From an uncultured Clostridium sp. (GTDB taxonomy: Bacteria > Bacillota > Clostridia > Oscillospirales > Acutalibacteraceae): a DNA stretch of 64,000 nucleotides. This document shows, in pieces, positions 45,532 to 54,453 of this stretch. Location of the stretch: contig CATZNW010000008.1 in the NCBI GenBank assembly GCA_958422185.1, positions 10,835-74,834 on the forward strand. Reading direction: 5' to 3'. Position 1 is the stretch's first letter, and each line of letters opens with the position of its first letter. Under the pieces are notes generated by a model, which did no database searches, was not told where the DNA came from, and worked only from the letters and a program-made list of their open reading frames with translations. A program made the position numbers and the translations under genes.

Positions 45532-46368
45532 ATGGCTGAAAAGATCACCAGATGGCAGAAGTTTAAAAAATTTCTAAAAAGGAATATGACTCCCACCTGG
45601 GCAAAGCATTTCAGTTATCAGGTGATCTCATTTTTACTGTCGGTCTGCCTTGTTGTAGGCGTTATGGCCTATGCCGTTAATAAAAGCTACGATGAAAGGA
45701 CTTTGAGCTTTGTGCAGGGATTTACTGTAACCGCGCATACAGGCGCGTTTGATACGCCGGAAAATTCAATTGAATCCATAAGGGCGGCAATGGAAAACAA
45801 TGTGGAGATCATTGAGATCGATATCCGTCAGCGCCCTGATAAAACGCTTGTCATCAGTCACGATATTGTTGTTATGAATAATGAAGGAACCCCGCTTGCA
45901 GATGTTTTTTCTCTGCTGCAGCAGGATGACTGCCTTATCAATCTTGATATTAAGGAAACAAGAACGCTTAACGCGCTTCACGATATGCTTGTTGAATACA
46001 ATCTTCTGGGCAGGGCGTTTTTAACGGGTATTGATCAGCTGAATGTAGGCGCGGTCAGAGAATCCGCGTGCTCGGATATGGATTATTATTTAAATTGTCA
46101 GCCGTCGCGGATAAAGATCTTTACAGATGATTATAAAGTTAAGATCATAGATCTGTTAAAGGAAACGGGCGCGATAGGCATAAACTGTAATTATAAATAT
46201 GCCTGCGCCACGCTTTCTAACCTGCTTCACGAAAACGGTTATAAGCTTTCGGTATGGACTGTCAATACAACATTTGAGATGAAACGTATGCTTGTTGCTC
46301 AGCCTGATAATATTACAACCAAGGAATACGGCAGGCTTATGTCCGTTATAGATAACTGGGGGAAATAG
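45532..46368 (+). CDS. Glycerophosphodiester phosphodiesterase, membrane-anchored, atypical site
   Basis: This 278-residue protein has one N-terminal membrane helix (VISFLLSVCLVVGVMAYAV) and a GDPD TIM barrel facing outwards. The barrel carries VEIIEIDIRQRPDKTLVISHD, which holds the Glu-x-Asp and His metal ligands. The first motif reads AHTGAFDTPENS, with Thr in place of the usual Arg of HRG, and the later strand is INLDIKET instead of an ELK type. It may be weakly active or specialised. AGAGG sits 7 nt before ATG 45532. The nitroreductase gene starts 3 bp after it. Confidence 0.85.
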   Translation: MAEKITRWQKFKKFLKRNMTPTWAKHFSYQVISFLLSVCLVVGVMAYAVNKSYDERTLSFVQGFTVTAHTGAFDTPENSIESIRAAMENNVEIIEIDIRQRPDKTLVISHDIVVMNNEGTPLADVFSLLQQDDCLINLDIKETRTLNALHDMLVEYNLLGRAFLTGIDQLNVGAVRESACSDMDYYLNCQPSRIKIFTDDYKVKIIDLLKETGAIGINCNYKYACATLSNLLHENGYKLSVWTVNTTFEMKRMLVAQPDNITTKEYGRLMSVIDNWGK

Positions 46369-46371
46369 CAA

Positions 46372-47157
46372 ATGACAAATGCGGAATACTTAAGGGCTAT
46401 AGAAATGCGTTCTTCCAGACGCACTTTTAAAAACCGCCCTCTGGATAAAGATACAATAAAGGTCATAAAAGATCTTGTTGATTACGTCAATGAAAAAGCG
46501 TCGCTTAATTTTGTCTTTATCGAAGACGGACGCTTCGCATTTAACATACATTCGGGAATGACAAGTCTTATAGCGGTCTGCGGACCGGATACGATACCCG
46601 CCAGAGAAGCGTGCGGGTATTATGGTGAAACAATTGTTTTACAGTGTGCTTTTCACGGTATAGGTACTTGCTGGGTCGGCACTTATAATGAAAACAAGGT
46701 GCTTGAAAAGCTTGATCTTCCAAAAGGCGTAAGGCTTTACTGCGTTATTGCCGTCGGAAATGTTTCTCCCAACAAAAGCTTAAAAGAAAAACTGATGTAT
46801 AATACTACTCATAAAAAAAGCAAGCCGTATCAAAAAATGTTTGAAGTTTGCGACGCAAAACTGCCGGAGGAAATCGTGTTTGCAATGCGCCTGGTAGAAA
46901 AGGCTCCCAGCTCCGTAAACCGGCGCCCGGTTAAATTCAGGTATGAAAACGGCAAGCTTACTGCAAGCGTCAGTGAACCGTATTCTGATAAAAGTATAGA
47001 TTTCGGTATTGCCCAGCTCCACTTTCAGCTGGGAATGAGCGCAAAGGGAATCAAAGGGGAATGGATAAACGGCGCTTTTGTTGAGGATAAGCAACGAATA
47101 CTGAAATTCCCAAAACGAGAAGTCCAACATGAAACGGAGGAAGATCCTGATGAGTGA
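46372..47157 (+). CDS. Nitroreductase-family flavoprotein (TM nitroreductase type)
   Basis: This 261-residue FMN-dependent oxidoreductase-like protein begins AEYLRAIEMRSSRRTFKNRP, the flavin-binding arginine block, then ETIVLQCAFHGIGTCWVGTY and VIAVGNVSPN. The second half starts EEIVFAMRLVEKAPSSVNRRPVKF, repeating the nitroreductase pattern, so it is a fused two-lobed form. The substrate is unknown. It lies between two glycerophosphodiesterase genes and overlaps the second by 8 bp, so the three form an operon. Confidence 0.85.
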   Translation: MTNAEYLRAIEMRSSRRTFKNRPLDKDTIKVIKDLVDYVNEKASLNFVFIEDGRFAFNIHSGMTSLIAVCGPDTIPAREACGYYGETIVLQCAFHGIGTCWVGTYNENKVLEKLDLPKGVRLYCVIAVGNVSPNKSLKEKLMYNTTHKKSKPYQKMFEVCDAKLPEEIVFAMRLVEKAPSSVNRRPVKFRYENGKLTASVSEPYSDKSIDFGIAQLHFQLGMSAKGIKGEWINGAFVEDKQRILKFPKREVQHETEEDPDE

Positions 47158-48013
47158 AACAACAAAAAAGAAAATGAGTAAAAAGAAAAAAATACTTATA
47201 GCTGTGCTGTGCGTATTACTCGCCCTTGTGATCCTTGTTGTTTCGGCAGGGCTGATCGCGCTGGACTGGTACTGTAAAACGCCTGATTATACGGTATATC
47301 AGACATCGCAGTCGGTCGAGCTTGTTGCGCACAGGGGATTTCGCGCAGTTGCTCCGGAAAATACGGCTCCCGCGTTTGAAGAGGCAGGAAAAGCCGGTTA
47401 TTACGGCGCTGAGTGCGACGTTTACCGCACGGCGGACGGTGTGTGGGTCATCCACCATGATTTCAATACTTACCGGATGACGGACGGCATGAGCACCATA
47501 GAAAATAAAACGTATGAAGAGCTGATGCGGGAAACTGTGGATAACGGCTCAAATATAGATGATTATGATGCTCTTAAAATGTGCACGCTGAAAGAATATC
47601 TTGATCTTTGCAGCGAATACGGCATGGTGCCTGTAATCGAGCTTAAAAGTGCAAATAATACGGAATATTACAGTGAGATCACAGATATGCTCGCCGGATA
47701 TCCTGATCTGGAACCGGTGTTCATTTCTTTCCATTATGAAGACCTGACCGCAATGCGTGCGCTGACGGACGCGCCTTGCTGGTATCTTGTTCAGGAGATA
47801 ACCGATGAGGATATCGGACTGGCGCTTGATCTTGGGGGAGACTGCGGTATTGATTTTAATTACGCAAAGGAAAAAAATACGGACGAGGTCATAAAAAAAT
47901 GTATAGATTCCGGCCTAACGACCGGTGCGTGGACGGTCAATGATCCGGCGGCTGTTGAAAGGCTTGCCGCCCTCGGTGTGGAATATATCACAACGGATAA
48001 TATTACATATTAA
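47150..48013 (+). CDS. Glycerophosphodiester phosphodiesterase, membrane-anchored
   Basis: This 287-residue protein has a strongly basic N-terminus, a membrane helix (ILIAVLCVLLALVILVVSAGLIAL) and an external GDPD domain with the canonical VAHRGFRAVAPENTAPAF, GAECDVYRTADGVWVIHHD and PVIELKS motifs. It cleaves glycerophosphodiesters to glycerol-3-phosphate and an alcohol. GGAGG precedes ATG 47150. An ATG at 47129 is also in frame, further inside the nitroreductase gene. It pairs with the diverged copy at 45532. Confidence 0.92.
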   Translation: MSETTKKKMSKKKKILIAVLCVLLALVILVVSAGLIALDWYCKTPDYTVYQTSQSVELVAHRGFRAVAPENTAPAFEEAGKAGYYGAECDVYRTADGVWVIHHDFNTYRMTDGMSTIENKTYEELMRETVDNGSNIDDYDALKMCTLKEYLDLCSEYGMVPVIELKSANNTEYYSEITDMLAGYPDLEPVFISFHYEDLTAMRALTDAPCWYLVQEITDEDIGLALDLGGDCGIDFNYAKEKNTDEVIKKCIDSGLTTGAWTVNDPAAVERLAALGVEYITTDNITY

Positions 48014-48020
48014 ATAAATG

Positions 48021-48051
48021 AATGCCCGGAGTTTTGCTCCGGGCATTTTTT
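48021..48051. terminator. Bidirectional terminator
   Basis: ATGCCCGGAG and CTCCGGGCAT with a TTTTG loop and a T-run, between the + strand GDPD gene and the minus-strand mgtE. Confidence 0.92.
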
Positions 48052-48077
48052 ATGCAATAAATCTGTGATGCAAGCTT

Positions 48078-49469
48078 TTATATTCCGAGCAGGACAGATG
48101 CAAAAAGTATATATATAAGAAGAGATACAGCGTCCGTGATCGTCGTTATAAAGGGGTTGGCCATTACTGCAGGGTCAAAGCCGCATTTTTTTGCAATAAT
48201 AGGAAGACAGCAGCCTATGACCTTTGAAAAAACTACTTCAACCACTATTGTCAGACTAACCACAAGCGCTATCATTACGGTTATTTCTTCGTTTCCAAGC
48301 ACATATTTGTCAAACAGCAGCAGTTTAACGAAGCACACTGCCGCCAGTACAAGACCGCATATTATGCCGACCCGTATTTCTTTCCAGATGACTTTGAATA
48401 TATCTTTAAGAGATATTTCCCCCAAAGAAAGAGCGCGCACGATCGTAACGCTTGACTGACCGCCCGAATTTCCGCCGGTGCCCATAAGCATGGGGATAAA
48501 TGCTATAAGCGTGGCAACGGAGGCAAGCTTGTTTTCAAAGTTCGTCAGTATCTGGCTGGTGATTGTTGCGGAGATCATTAAAAGCAACAGCCATGGTATG
48601 CGCTTTTTAAAGGTCTCCACAACGCTTGTTTTAAGATACGGCGTATCCGTAGGCACGATAGCCGCCATCTTCTGGATATCCTCTGTGTTTTCTTCCTGAA
48701 GAACATCAATAACGTCGTCTACCGTAATGATGCCCACAAGCCTGTTTTCCATATCCACAACCGGCAGTGCAAGGAAATCATATTTTGAAAGCAGGGCGGA
48801 GGCTTTTTCCTGGTCGTCCAGCGTGTTTACGGAGATCACATTCGTTTCCATAAGCTCGTCTATCTTATTGTCCGAATCGTGCAGCAAGAGCTCCTTGACT
48901 GTTGTAACTCCAAGCAGATGGCGTGATTCGTCCGTAACGTAACAGGTATAAATGGTTTCCTTGTCAACGCCTGTGCGCCGGATGCGTTTGAATGCGTCTT
49001 CAACGGTCATATCGCGCTTGAGGTCCACAAACTCCGGCGTCATTATAGAACCGGCTGAATCCTCGGGATATTTCAGTATGGAATTTATGGCCTCGCGCAT
49101 TTCATGATCTGTGTTTTTCAGAATCCTTTTTACTACGGATGCCGGCATCTCCTCAACTATGTCCGCCGCGTCATCAACGTAAAGCTCGTCAAGAACTTCT
49201 TTTAACTCGGAATCGGAAAAGGAACGAATAAGACTTTCCTGTGTGTCGCCGTCAAATTCAACAAAAGTTTCGGCGGCGTTTTCTTTTGTCAGCATTCTGA
49301 AAAGGAACATGCGCTTTTTCTCATTATTTACCTCTTCAAGAAGCTGCGCTATATCCGCGGGGTTAAGCTCGTTAAGGAATCGTTTTAATTCTCTTATGTT
49401 CTTTTCCTCGTGAAGCTTGTCAGTATATTCAAGCATTTCCTCAAGTTCCAAAAGCTCACGTCCTTTCAA
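48078..49469 (-). CDS. mgtE: Magnesium transporter MgtE
   Basis: Mg2+ channel gated by internal magnesium. The 463-residue protein has the N-terminal helical domain (LNELNPADIAQLLEEVNNEK), two CBS domains (MTPEFVDLKRDMTVEDAFKR and VISVNTLDDQEKASALLSKY), and a five-helix pore with MGTGGNSGGQSS and the DPAVMANPFITTITDAVS block that holds the pore aspartate. The start is uncertain: TTG 49469 has no strong ribosome site, and an ATG at 49436 is in frame. It is the last gene of a minus-strand operon from rpe. No M-box riboswitch was seen. Confidence 0.95.
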   Translation of the reverse strand: MKGRELLELEEMLEYTDKLHEEKNIRELKRFLNELNPADIAQLLEEVNNEKKRMFLFRMLTKENAAETFVEFDGDTQESLIRSFSDSELKEVLDELYVDDAADIVEEMPASVVKRILKNTDHEMREAINSILKYPEDSAGSIMTPEFVDLKRDMTVEDAFKRIRRTGVDKETIYTCYVTDESRHLLGVTTVKELLLHDSDNKIDELMETNVISVNTLDDQEKASALLSKYDFLALPVVDMENRLVGIITVDDVIDVLQEENTEDIQKMAAIVPTDTPYLKTSVVETFKKRIPWLLLLMISATITSQILTNFENKLASVATLIAFIPMLMGTGGNSGGQSSVTIVRALSLGEISLKDIFKVIWKEIRVGIICGLVLAAVCFVKLLLFDKYVLGNEEITVMIALVVSLTIVVEVVFSKVIGCCLPIIAKKCGFDPAVMANPFITTITDAVSLLIYILFASVLLGI

Positions 49470-49502
49470 GCCGGCTAACCGCGGACGGAATAGCAGCTTC
49501 TT

Positions 49503-50345
49503 TTATTCCGCGCCTGAATAAAAGTCCTTTTCTTCCGCGTCATAAGGGTTTGCGGCAACGCGTTTTACTATTGCCGCAATAATAACGATCATAATAAGGC
49601 CGCCCGCAACTGCTCCGGCGGTTACTGCAAATACCGGCTGCTCATAAAATCGCTCGCCCGCCACAAAGGAAATGTAACCGGGCTGCGCCATTTCCGCCTT
49701 TACTTCCTCAGTCGTTTTATTGACTCTTGTAATTTTAAAAGTGTATTTTTTCGTACTGCCGTCAGATGCGGTAACGGTAATCGGTATTTCCGTTTCCTGT
49801 CCCTCGCGCAGTGTTATGGGCATCGCGGTTGCAGTGGCGTTTATATCCTGCGTAACAGGCGTTATATTTATTTCGGTCAGATCATACGGCACATAAAGTC
49901 TGTAAGCGGTGTCCTCGCTGTTTATTTCGGGATTCACTTCAGCATATTCGCAGCTTATCCCTGCAAGGTTCGCGTTTGAGTTGACCTCATATTCAGGCGC
50001 GTTTGAATATGTAAAGGTATAGATGACGCTGCCGCTGTCAAACTCCAGTGTAACCGTCATTCCGGTCTGCCGGTTGGCTTCGTCATATTTGTAAGTGGCC
50101 AAAACGTTTGCGTTTCCGTTAACGGTATAGCCTGCAAGCGCCGCGCTTTGATTCGGATTCTGAAGGGTCAGTGTAAAATACGTTTCTCCGGTCCGGAACC
50201 CGCCGTCAATATCGGCGTTGGAAAAAGATATGCTTTCCAGATAAGGTGTGTTCTGCAGAGGCGCTTCTGCTGCATTTGAAAGCAGGCTGCCGCTTAACAT
50301 AAGGATCAGGCATAATAAAGCCGGTAATATTTTTTTCATTGTCAT
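49503..50345 (-). CDS. Surface protein with cadherin-like beta-sandwich and C-terminal anchor
   Basis: This 280-residue protein has a signal peptide (KILPALLCLILMLSGSLLSNA), a beta-rich body including a cadherin-like domain (ADIDGGFRTG early, then a repeat ending SDGSTKKYTFKITRVNKT near 215), and a C-terminal membrane helix (AVAGGLIMIVIIAAIVKRV) with a short basic-acidic tail. It is likely attached outside the cell. ATG 50345 overlaps the previous gene by 4 bp. mgtE follows after 33 bp. The function is unknown. The pairing with the GH-like protein suggests a surface role. Confidence 0.82.
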   Translation of the reverse strand: MTMKKILPALLCLILMLSGSLLSNAAEAPLQNTPYLESISFSNADIDGGFRTGETYFTLTLQNPNQSAALAGYTVNGNANVLATYKYDEANRQTGMTVTLEFDSGSVIYTFTYSNAPEYEVNSNANLAGISCEYAEVNPEINSEDTAYRLYVPYDLTEINITPVTQDINATATAMPITLREGQETEIPITVTASDGSTKKYTFKITRVNKTTEEVKAEMAQPGYISFVAGERFYEQPVFAVTAGAVAGGLIMIVIIAAIVKRVAANPYDAEEKDFYSGAE

Positions 50346-51487
50346 TCGGCGTCAAGAATAAAGGATTCTATTCCGCCTTCCTCCAAAACAGTTTTTATTT
50401 CCCCGGTGTTGCCGGAGGAGCTTACCATATAGATCTTGTCATTCCCAAGTTCTTCGTCAAACAGGCTCAGAATCCTTTGGCTTGCGGGGGGATCCATGGT
50501 CTCCTGTTCGTCATTTTCCTCATCGCTGTTTTCATTGTTATCATTGTCTTCGTTCCGGCCTGCAACAGCCTGGCTCAGCGAATCGGCTATATCTATGTTT
50601 ATACCCTCAAGCAGCTTTATATTTGTGCCTATATCCTCATAAAGTCTTGCGGCAAGGCTGTCAAACCCGTCTGAAAATCCGCTGCCGGCGCTTTCGGGTA
50701 TATCCGTGCTGCGCAGTACGAAAACGGTAACTCCCATCTCTGCGGCTTCAGCAATAATGTCCTTAATATATTTATAGACCGTTTCTGAATTGGGATTCAG
50801 ATAAGTGTTTCCGCGTGAATCTTCATACGGTATGCCGTTATCATCAAGCACCGCAACTGAGCGGTCCTGCCTTGGCACAAGATTGTCAAGATAACAGTTG
50901 ACAATCCCCACCGTAAGTATATCCTGTTCTCCAAGCAGCAGGGCGGAATTGCGCAGATCGGTCGCTTCATATGCCGCAGCGCTGTAAGCGTCAACGGTTG
51001 CCAGCGCGCTGCGGTATCCTATAGTACCGTTTTCTCTTTTTATGTCTATCGCAACACTGTTGTATGCACCGCCCGTCAGCTTTGAGATAACGGAATCAAG
51101 AATCACGGATCCGTCCATTGAAATACTGTCCTCATATGCGCAGTGCAGATTTAACTTAACCTCATTTATAGCGTCGCTTGGCGCCGCGTTCGTTGCCGCA
51201 TTCATTTCCGGCATGCCGTTTCGCAGCATAAAAACGTCCATTCCGGTGTATCCTGCGCCTATTATCAGCAGGCATAAAACAGCCGTTCCCAGTCTTTTAA
51301 GCAAAGTGCGCGCCTGTGCCTTATGCTTGCGTTTTTTCTTTATCTTGGGGCGCATGTAGTCAAATTTATCGGAATAAATACCTTCGTCCGAAACATATTT
51401 GTCCGCAAAATCGACCGGATATCCCTTTTCTTCTTCGGTCCATCGGGTGTTGCGCTTTACATTTTTGTAAAAGCGTTTTTTCTTCAT
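50342..51487 (-). CDS. Membrane-anchored putative glycoside-hydrolase-like protein (DUF4015-like)
   Basis: This 381-residue protein has a basic cytoplasmic N-terminus, one membrane helix (LGTAVLCLLIIGAGYTGMDVF) and an external TIM-barrel-like domain. YNSVAIDIKRENGTIGYRS and EAAEMGVTVFVLRSTDIPES resemble the putative glycoside hydrolase family formerly DUF4015. An Asn/Asp/Glu-rich stretch is inserted near residues 310-330. A catalytic pair cannot be assigned with confidence. Its start overlaps the rpe stop by one base, and its stop overlaps the next gene by 4 bp. Confidence 0.75.
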   Translation of the reverse strand: MKKKRFYKNVKRNTRWTEEEKGYPVDFADKYVSDEGIYSDKFDYMRPKIKKKRKHKAQARTLLKRLGTAVLCLLIIGAGYTGMDVFMLRNGMPEMNAATNAAPSDAINEVKLNLHCAYEDSISMDGSVILDSVISKLTGGAYNSVAIDIKRENGTIGYRSALATVDAYSAAAYEATDLRNSALLLGEQDILTVGIVNCYLDNLVPRQDRSVAVLDDNGIPYEDSRGNTYLNPNSETVYKYIKDIIAEAAEMGVTVFVLRSTDIPESAGSGFSDGFDSLAARLYEDIGTNIKLLEGINIDIADSLSQAVAGRNEDNDNNENSDEENDEQETMDPPASQRILSLFDEELGNDKIYMVSSSGNTGEIKTVLEEGGIESFILDAE

Positions 51488-52137
51488 TATTCTTTCACAC
51501 TCTTTGCGTTTTCTTTTAGCATGGCAATCGTTTTTTCAGGCTCTTTGCTTTGGAATACTGCGCTGCCGGCAACAAATACATTTGCTCCCGCCTCAGACGC
51601 AGTCTTTATGGTCTCTGCATTTATTCCGCCGTCGACCTCAATATCCAAGTCCGCGGCAGCAGCCCGTATCTCTTTTATTTTCGGCATCATATCCGCCATA
51701 AAGCTCTGCCCGCCGAATCCGGGCTCCACAGTCATTACAAGAACCATGGAAAGTCTGTCTATATAAGGCAAAACTGCGCTTGCGGGCGTTTTTGGCTTGA
51801 TTGCAAGCGCAGCCCTGCATCCGCATTCTGTTATTTTGCTGATCGTTTCTTCCGTGTCGCTTTCGCTTTCTATGTGAAAGCATATGATATCAGCGCCGGC
51901 GTCCGCAAAATCCTCTATATATTTCAGGGGCTCAGAGATCATAAGATGCACGTCAAAGGGCACGTCGGTCACGGATCTGATCGCTTTGATGACCGGCGCT
52001 CCTATTGAAATGTTCGGCACAAAATGGCCGTCCATCACATCCAGGTGAATATACTGCGCGCCGCTGCATTTTTTTAATTCCGTTTCCAGGTTGGCATAGT
52101 CGGCCGCCAGAACGGACGGTGCGATTTTTATTTTCAT
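51487..52137 (-). CDS. rpe: Ribulose-phosphate 3-epimerase
   Basis: Pentose phosphate enzyme interconverting ribulose-5-phosphate and xylulose-5-phosphate. The 216-residue TIM barrel has IAPSVLAADYANLETELK, IHLDVMDGHFVPN with the His-x-Asp metal ligands, DVHLMISEP, VLVMTVEPGFGGQSF and EVDGGINAET with the second catalytic aspartate. ATG 52137 has GAGG 8 nt upstream. An earlier in-frame start lies before it. It leads the minus-strand operon with the GH-like, cadherin-like and mgtE genes. Confidence 0.96.
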   Translation of the reverse strand: MKIKIAPSVLAADYANLETELKKCSGAQYIHLDVMDGHFVPNISIGAPVIKAIRSVTDVPFDVHLMISEPLKYIEDFADAGADIICFHIESESDTEETISKITECGCRAALAIKPKTPASAVLPYIDRLSMVLVMTVEPGFGGQSFMADMMPKIKEIRAAAADLDIEVDGGINAETIKTASEAGANVFVAGSAVFQSKEPEKTIAMLKENAKSVKE

Positions 52138-52311
52138 CAAAATTCCTCGCAAAATTCTTATCTTATATTATATAAACAATTATATTATACATATGTTAAA
52201 AGTTAAAATCAACCTCAAAATAGAGAGCCTTCTTTACAGTTTTATCGCTGTTTTTTAACCATAAGTTCATTCTTTAATTTCTCTCAGTGTAAAAATAACG
52301 GATCATTACAT

Positions 52312-52340
52312 AAAAAAGACCTGAACAAAATGTTCAAGCC
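52312..52340 (-). terminator. Terminator after the BspA-like gene
   Basis: On the minus strand CTTGAAC and GTTCAGG arms are followed by TCTTTTTTA, about 20 nt after the stop at 52362. Confidence 0.8.
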
Positions 52341-52361
52341 TTTTTTCTTTATAAATTTGAT

Positions 52362-53576
52362 TTATTGCTTTTCTTTTTTTCTTAGGATTATGATGGCACT
52401 TCCTGCAGCCAGAACTGCCGCAAGTGCTAACACTGCGCGCGGCGCACCGGTTGACGGAGATGTTTCGGAGGCGCTATTTTGTGATGGGCTTTCCTGTTTT
52501 ATATTTTCCGGATCACCGTTCGCAGCAGTATCTGTTTTCGGAGCATCTGTAGTCGGATTCCCGGTGCTTGACGTTGGTTCTTCAGGTGAATCAGTGGCAG
52601 GCTCATCGGCAACAGTGCCCCCGATAATCGTAAGTGTTGTTGATACAGTGCCGTTTGTATAGTTTAAAGCAACATTATGTTCGCCCGGTTCCAATGTATC
52701 AAGGTAATCTGAATTGAAAGTGAGAATGGTTGAGCTCTGTGCCAGAGTATAACTATCCTCATCAACAATATTTCCGTCTACAGCAACATTTATAAAATTC
52801 GCTAATTTATAGGTGCAGTGAATCGTCGCGCCGGTTCCTGAGCCTATTGTATATTCCGTGTCCGTGCCGTCTGTAATTATCGGTTCATCAATATTAATAA
52901 AACTATATCCTTTTTCTTCGGCATACATTTGTGCTGTTGAATTTTTATAGCCATAAATAGTAAAATCAGTTAAATTATAGCGTTCTTCCCCATTAGAACA
53001 TACAAAACTATCATATATCTTGCAATCTTTATTTAGTATAACTGCGTATTCTAATGATGTGCAATCAATAAAAGCCTCAGATCCTAACCATTCGACACTT
53101 TATGGAATTATAATATTGGTTAAACTCTCACAGCCTTCAAATGCCCATTGAGATATCCGTGTTACACTATCGGGAATAATGATATTTTCTAAATTTACAC
53201 ATTCACCGAAAGCACTGTATTTTATCTGTGTTATTCCGTTCGGGAGTGTTACACTTGTTAGAGATCTGCAACCTAAAAAAGCATTATTCCCAATTTCTAT
53301 TACACCTATAGGAATAGTAACGCATTTTAATTGTTCACAATTCCAAAAAGCCAAGTAACCTATCGAAACAACAGTATAGCCATCGATCTCAGATGGGATG
53401 ACCAGATCTGTTGCATTGCCGGTATACCCTGTAATCTCAGCTGTCCCGTCATCCAGTACAGTGTACTCAAAATCGCCGCTTGTATCGGCAAGAACGGAGC
53501 AGCTGAATCCTGATGTTATGCTTAAAAGCATCATGATCGCAAATAATATACTTATTGGCTTTTTTATTTTTTTCAT
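52362..53576 (-). pseudogene. BspA-like leucine-rich surface protein broken by one in-frame stop
   Basis: The N-terminal part (53576 to about 53100) has a signal peptide (SILFAIMMLLSITSGFSCSV) and LRR_5/BspA repeats such as VIEIGNNAFLGCRSLTSVTL. It ends at a TAA codon (53100-53102) in the middle of a repeat. The same frame then continues without a break: SVEWLGSEAFIDCTSLEYAV finishes the repeat, TIYGYKNSTAQMYAEEKGYS is the usual last repeat, and a beta domain follows. The protein ends in a sorting-signal-like tail: SPSTG, a hydrophobic stretch, then RKKEKQ. One substitution (Lys, Glu or Gln codon to TAA) explains it. The intact protein would be about 404 residues, wall-anchored. Confidence 0.85.
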
Positions 53577-53716
53577 AACATTATTTCCTCCGGAAAATGG
53601 ATTGAATTTATATAAAAGTTAACATATTTGGGATAAAATATCAACTATTTTAATACCTAAATTAACCGAATTTGTTCAAATTTTATGTAAACTATATTCA
53701 TATCGGAGGTATCATT

Positions 53717-54028
53717 ATGGTTGATTTTGGAAATATACTAAAATCACTCAGGCTTAACGCAGGACTGAGCCAGAAAGAACTTGCGGATCAAATGGGGGTA
53801 ACAAAGAGTGTTGTTTCCTATTATGAATTGCAGGAACGCACCCCTTCACCGGAAATAATAAAAAAACTAGCCGGCATTTTTCACGTTTCTGCAGATTATC
53901 TGCTGGGAATTGAAAATCCGTCAAGAAAAACCATCGATGTTACGGGCCTTGGTGAAGAGGATATCAAACTGCTGCTGCATACAGCTGAAGTTTTAAGAAG
54001 CAAAAACAAGAAGAGCGAAACGCCCTAA
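53717..54028 (+). CDS. XRE-family HTH regulator
   Basis: This 103-residue protein has a Cro/CI helix-turn-helix (LRLNAGLSQKELADQMGVTK, then SVVSYYELQERTPSPEIIKK) followed by FHVSADYLLGIENPSR and a short helical tail. ATG 53717 has GGAGGT upstream. The frame is open earlier, but in the AT-rich region before that site. It is divergent from the broken BspA-like gene and may have regulated it. No clear operator palindrome was found. Confidence 0.85.
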   Translation: MVDFGNILKSLRLNAGLSQKELADQMGVTKSVVSYYELQERTPSPEIIKKLAGIFHVSADYLLGIENPSRKTIDVTGLGEEDIKLLLHTAEVLRSKNKKSETP

Positions 54029-54181
54029 CGGAAGCCGTTCGGCGTGTAGAAAAAGGCATGATTCAAGAAAAGATTGCAATCCTACATGCTGGGCAGACTG
54101 CGAGAAATCGAGATGAATTTTGTTTTCTTGCGAGCGGGAGCCGTACAAAGGTACTGCCTCCGAGCAAAAAACAAAAAGCGC

Positions 54182-54216
54182 AAATGCCGCTCAAACCTTT
54201 GGTTTAAGCGGCATTT
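54182..54216 (+). terminator. Long-stem terminator
   Basis: AAATGCCGCTCAAACC pairs with GGTTTAAGCGGCATTT, a 16-bp perfect stem with a 3-nt loop, followed by AATCTTT. Confidence 0.75.
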
Positions 54217-54361
54217 AATCTTTATGAAACATTTTTTGGCACAGACCCATGCGAACATCGGTCTCAACAAAAGTTTTTTGATAATCTTAAAATATATTTA
54301 TGCTTTTATATCCGTTTTTATCAATGCGCGTTTTATCCGACTTTATCGACAGTCTGAAAGG

Positions 54362-54380
54362 CTCCCGAAAGGGAGTTTTT
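54362..54380 (+). terminator. GNRA-loop intrinsic terminator
   Basis: CTCCC-GAAA-GGGAG followed by TTTTT. It ends whatever is transcribed across 54220-54360, before the ABC-F promoter region. Confidence 0.85.
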
Positions 54381-54453
54381 GTGTATATTTGCACTTGTAT
54401 TTGACACATAAGTATAGTAAAATAGAGGCATATTTTTAACGGAGGAACTATTC

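Larger units (their letters stand above)
54029..54453 (+). other. Gene-free stretch with two terminators and a structured segment
   Basis: I see no convincing protein gene. From 54100 the DNA holds GGGAG...CTCCG-type pairing around a GTAC-AAAG-GTAC hairpin (about 54136-54162), followed by the long terminator at 54182. A second GAAA-loop terminator lies at 54362. The layout of hairpin, A-rich linker and terminator resembles a small RNA or a repeated intergenic element. Confidence 0.45.

Noticed and set aside
52362..52928. Separate small gene starting at an internal ATG
   Set aside because: The same frame continues upstream through a BspA repeat to a single stop codon, so it is the C-terminal part of one broken gene.
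54074..54439. 121-codon open frame after the XRE gene
   Set aside because: It runs through two clear terminators, has no ribosome site, and its product is basic and without known motifs. It is more likely non-coding DNA.
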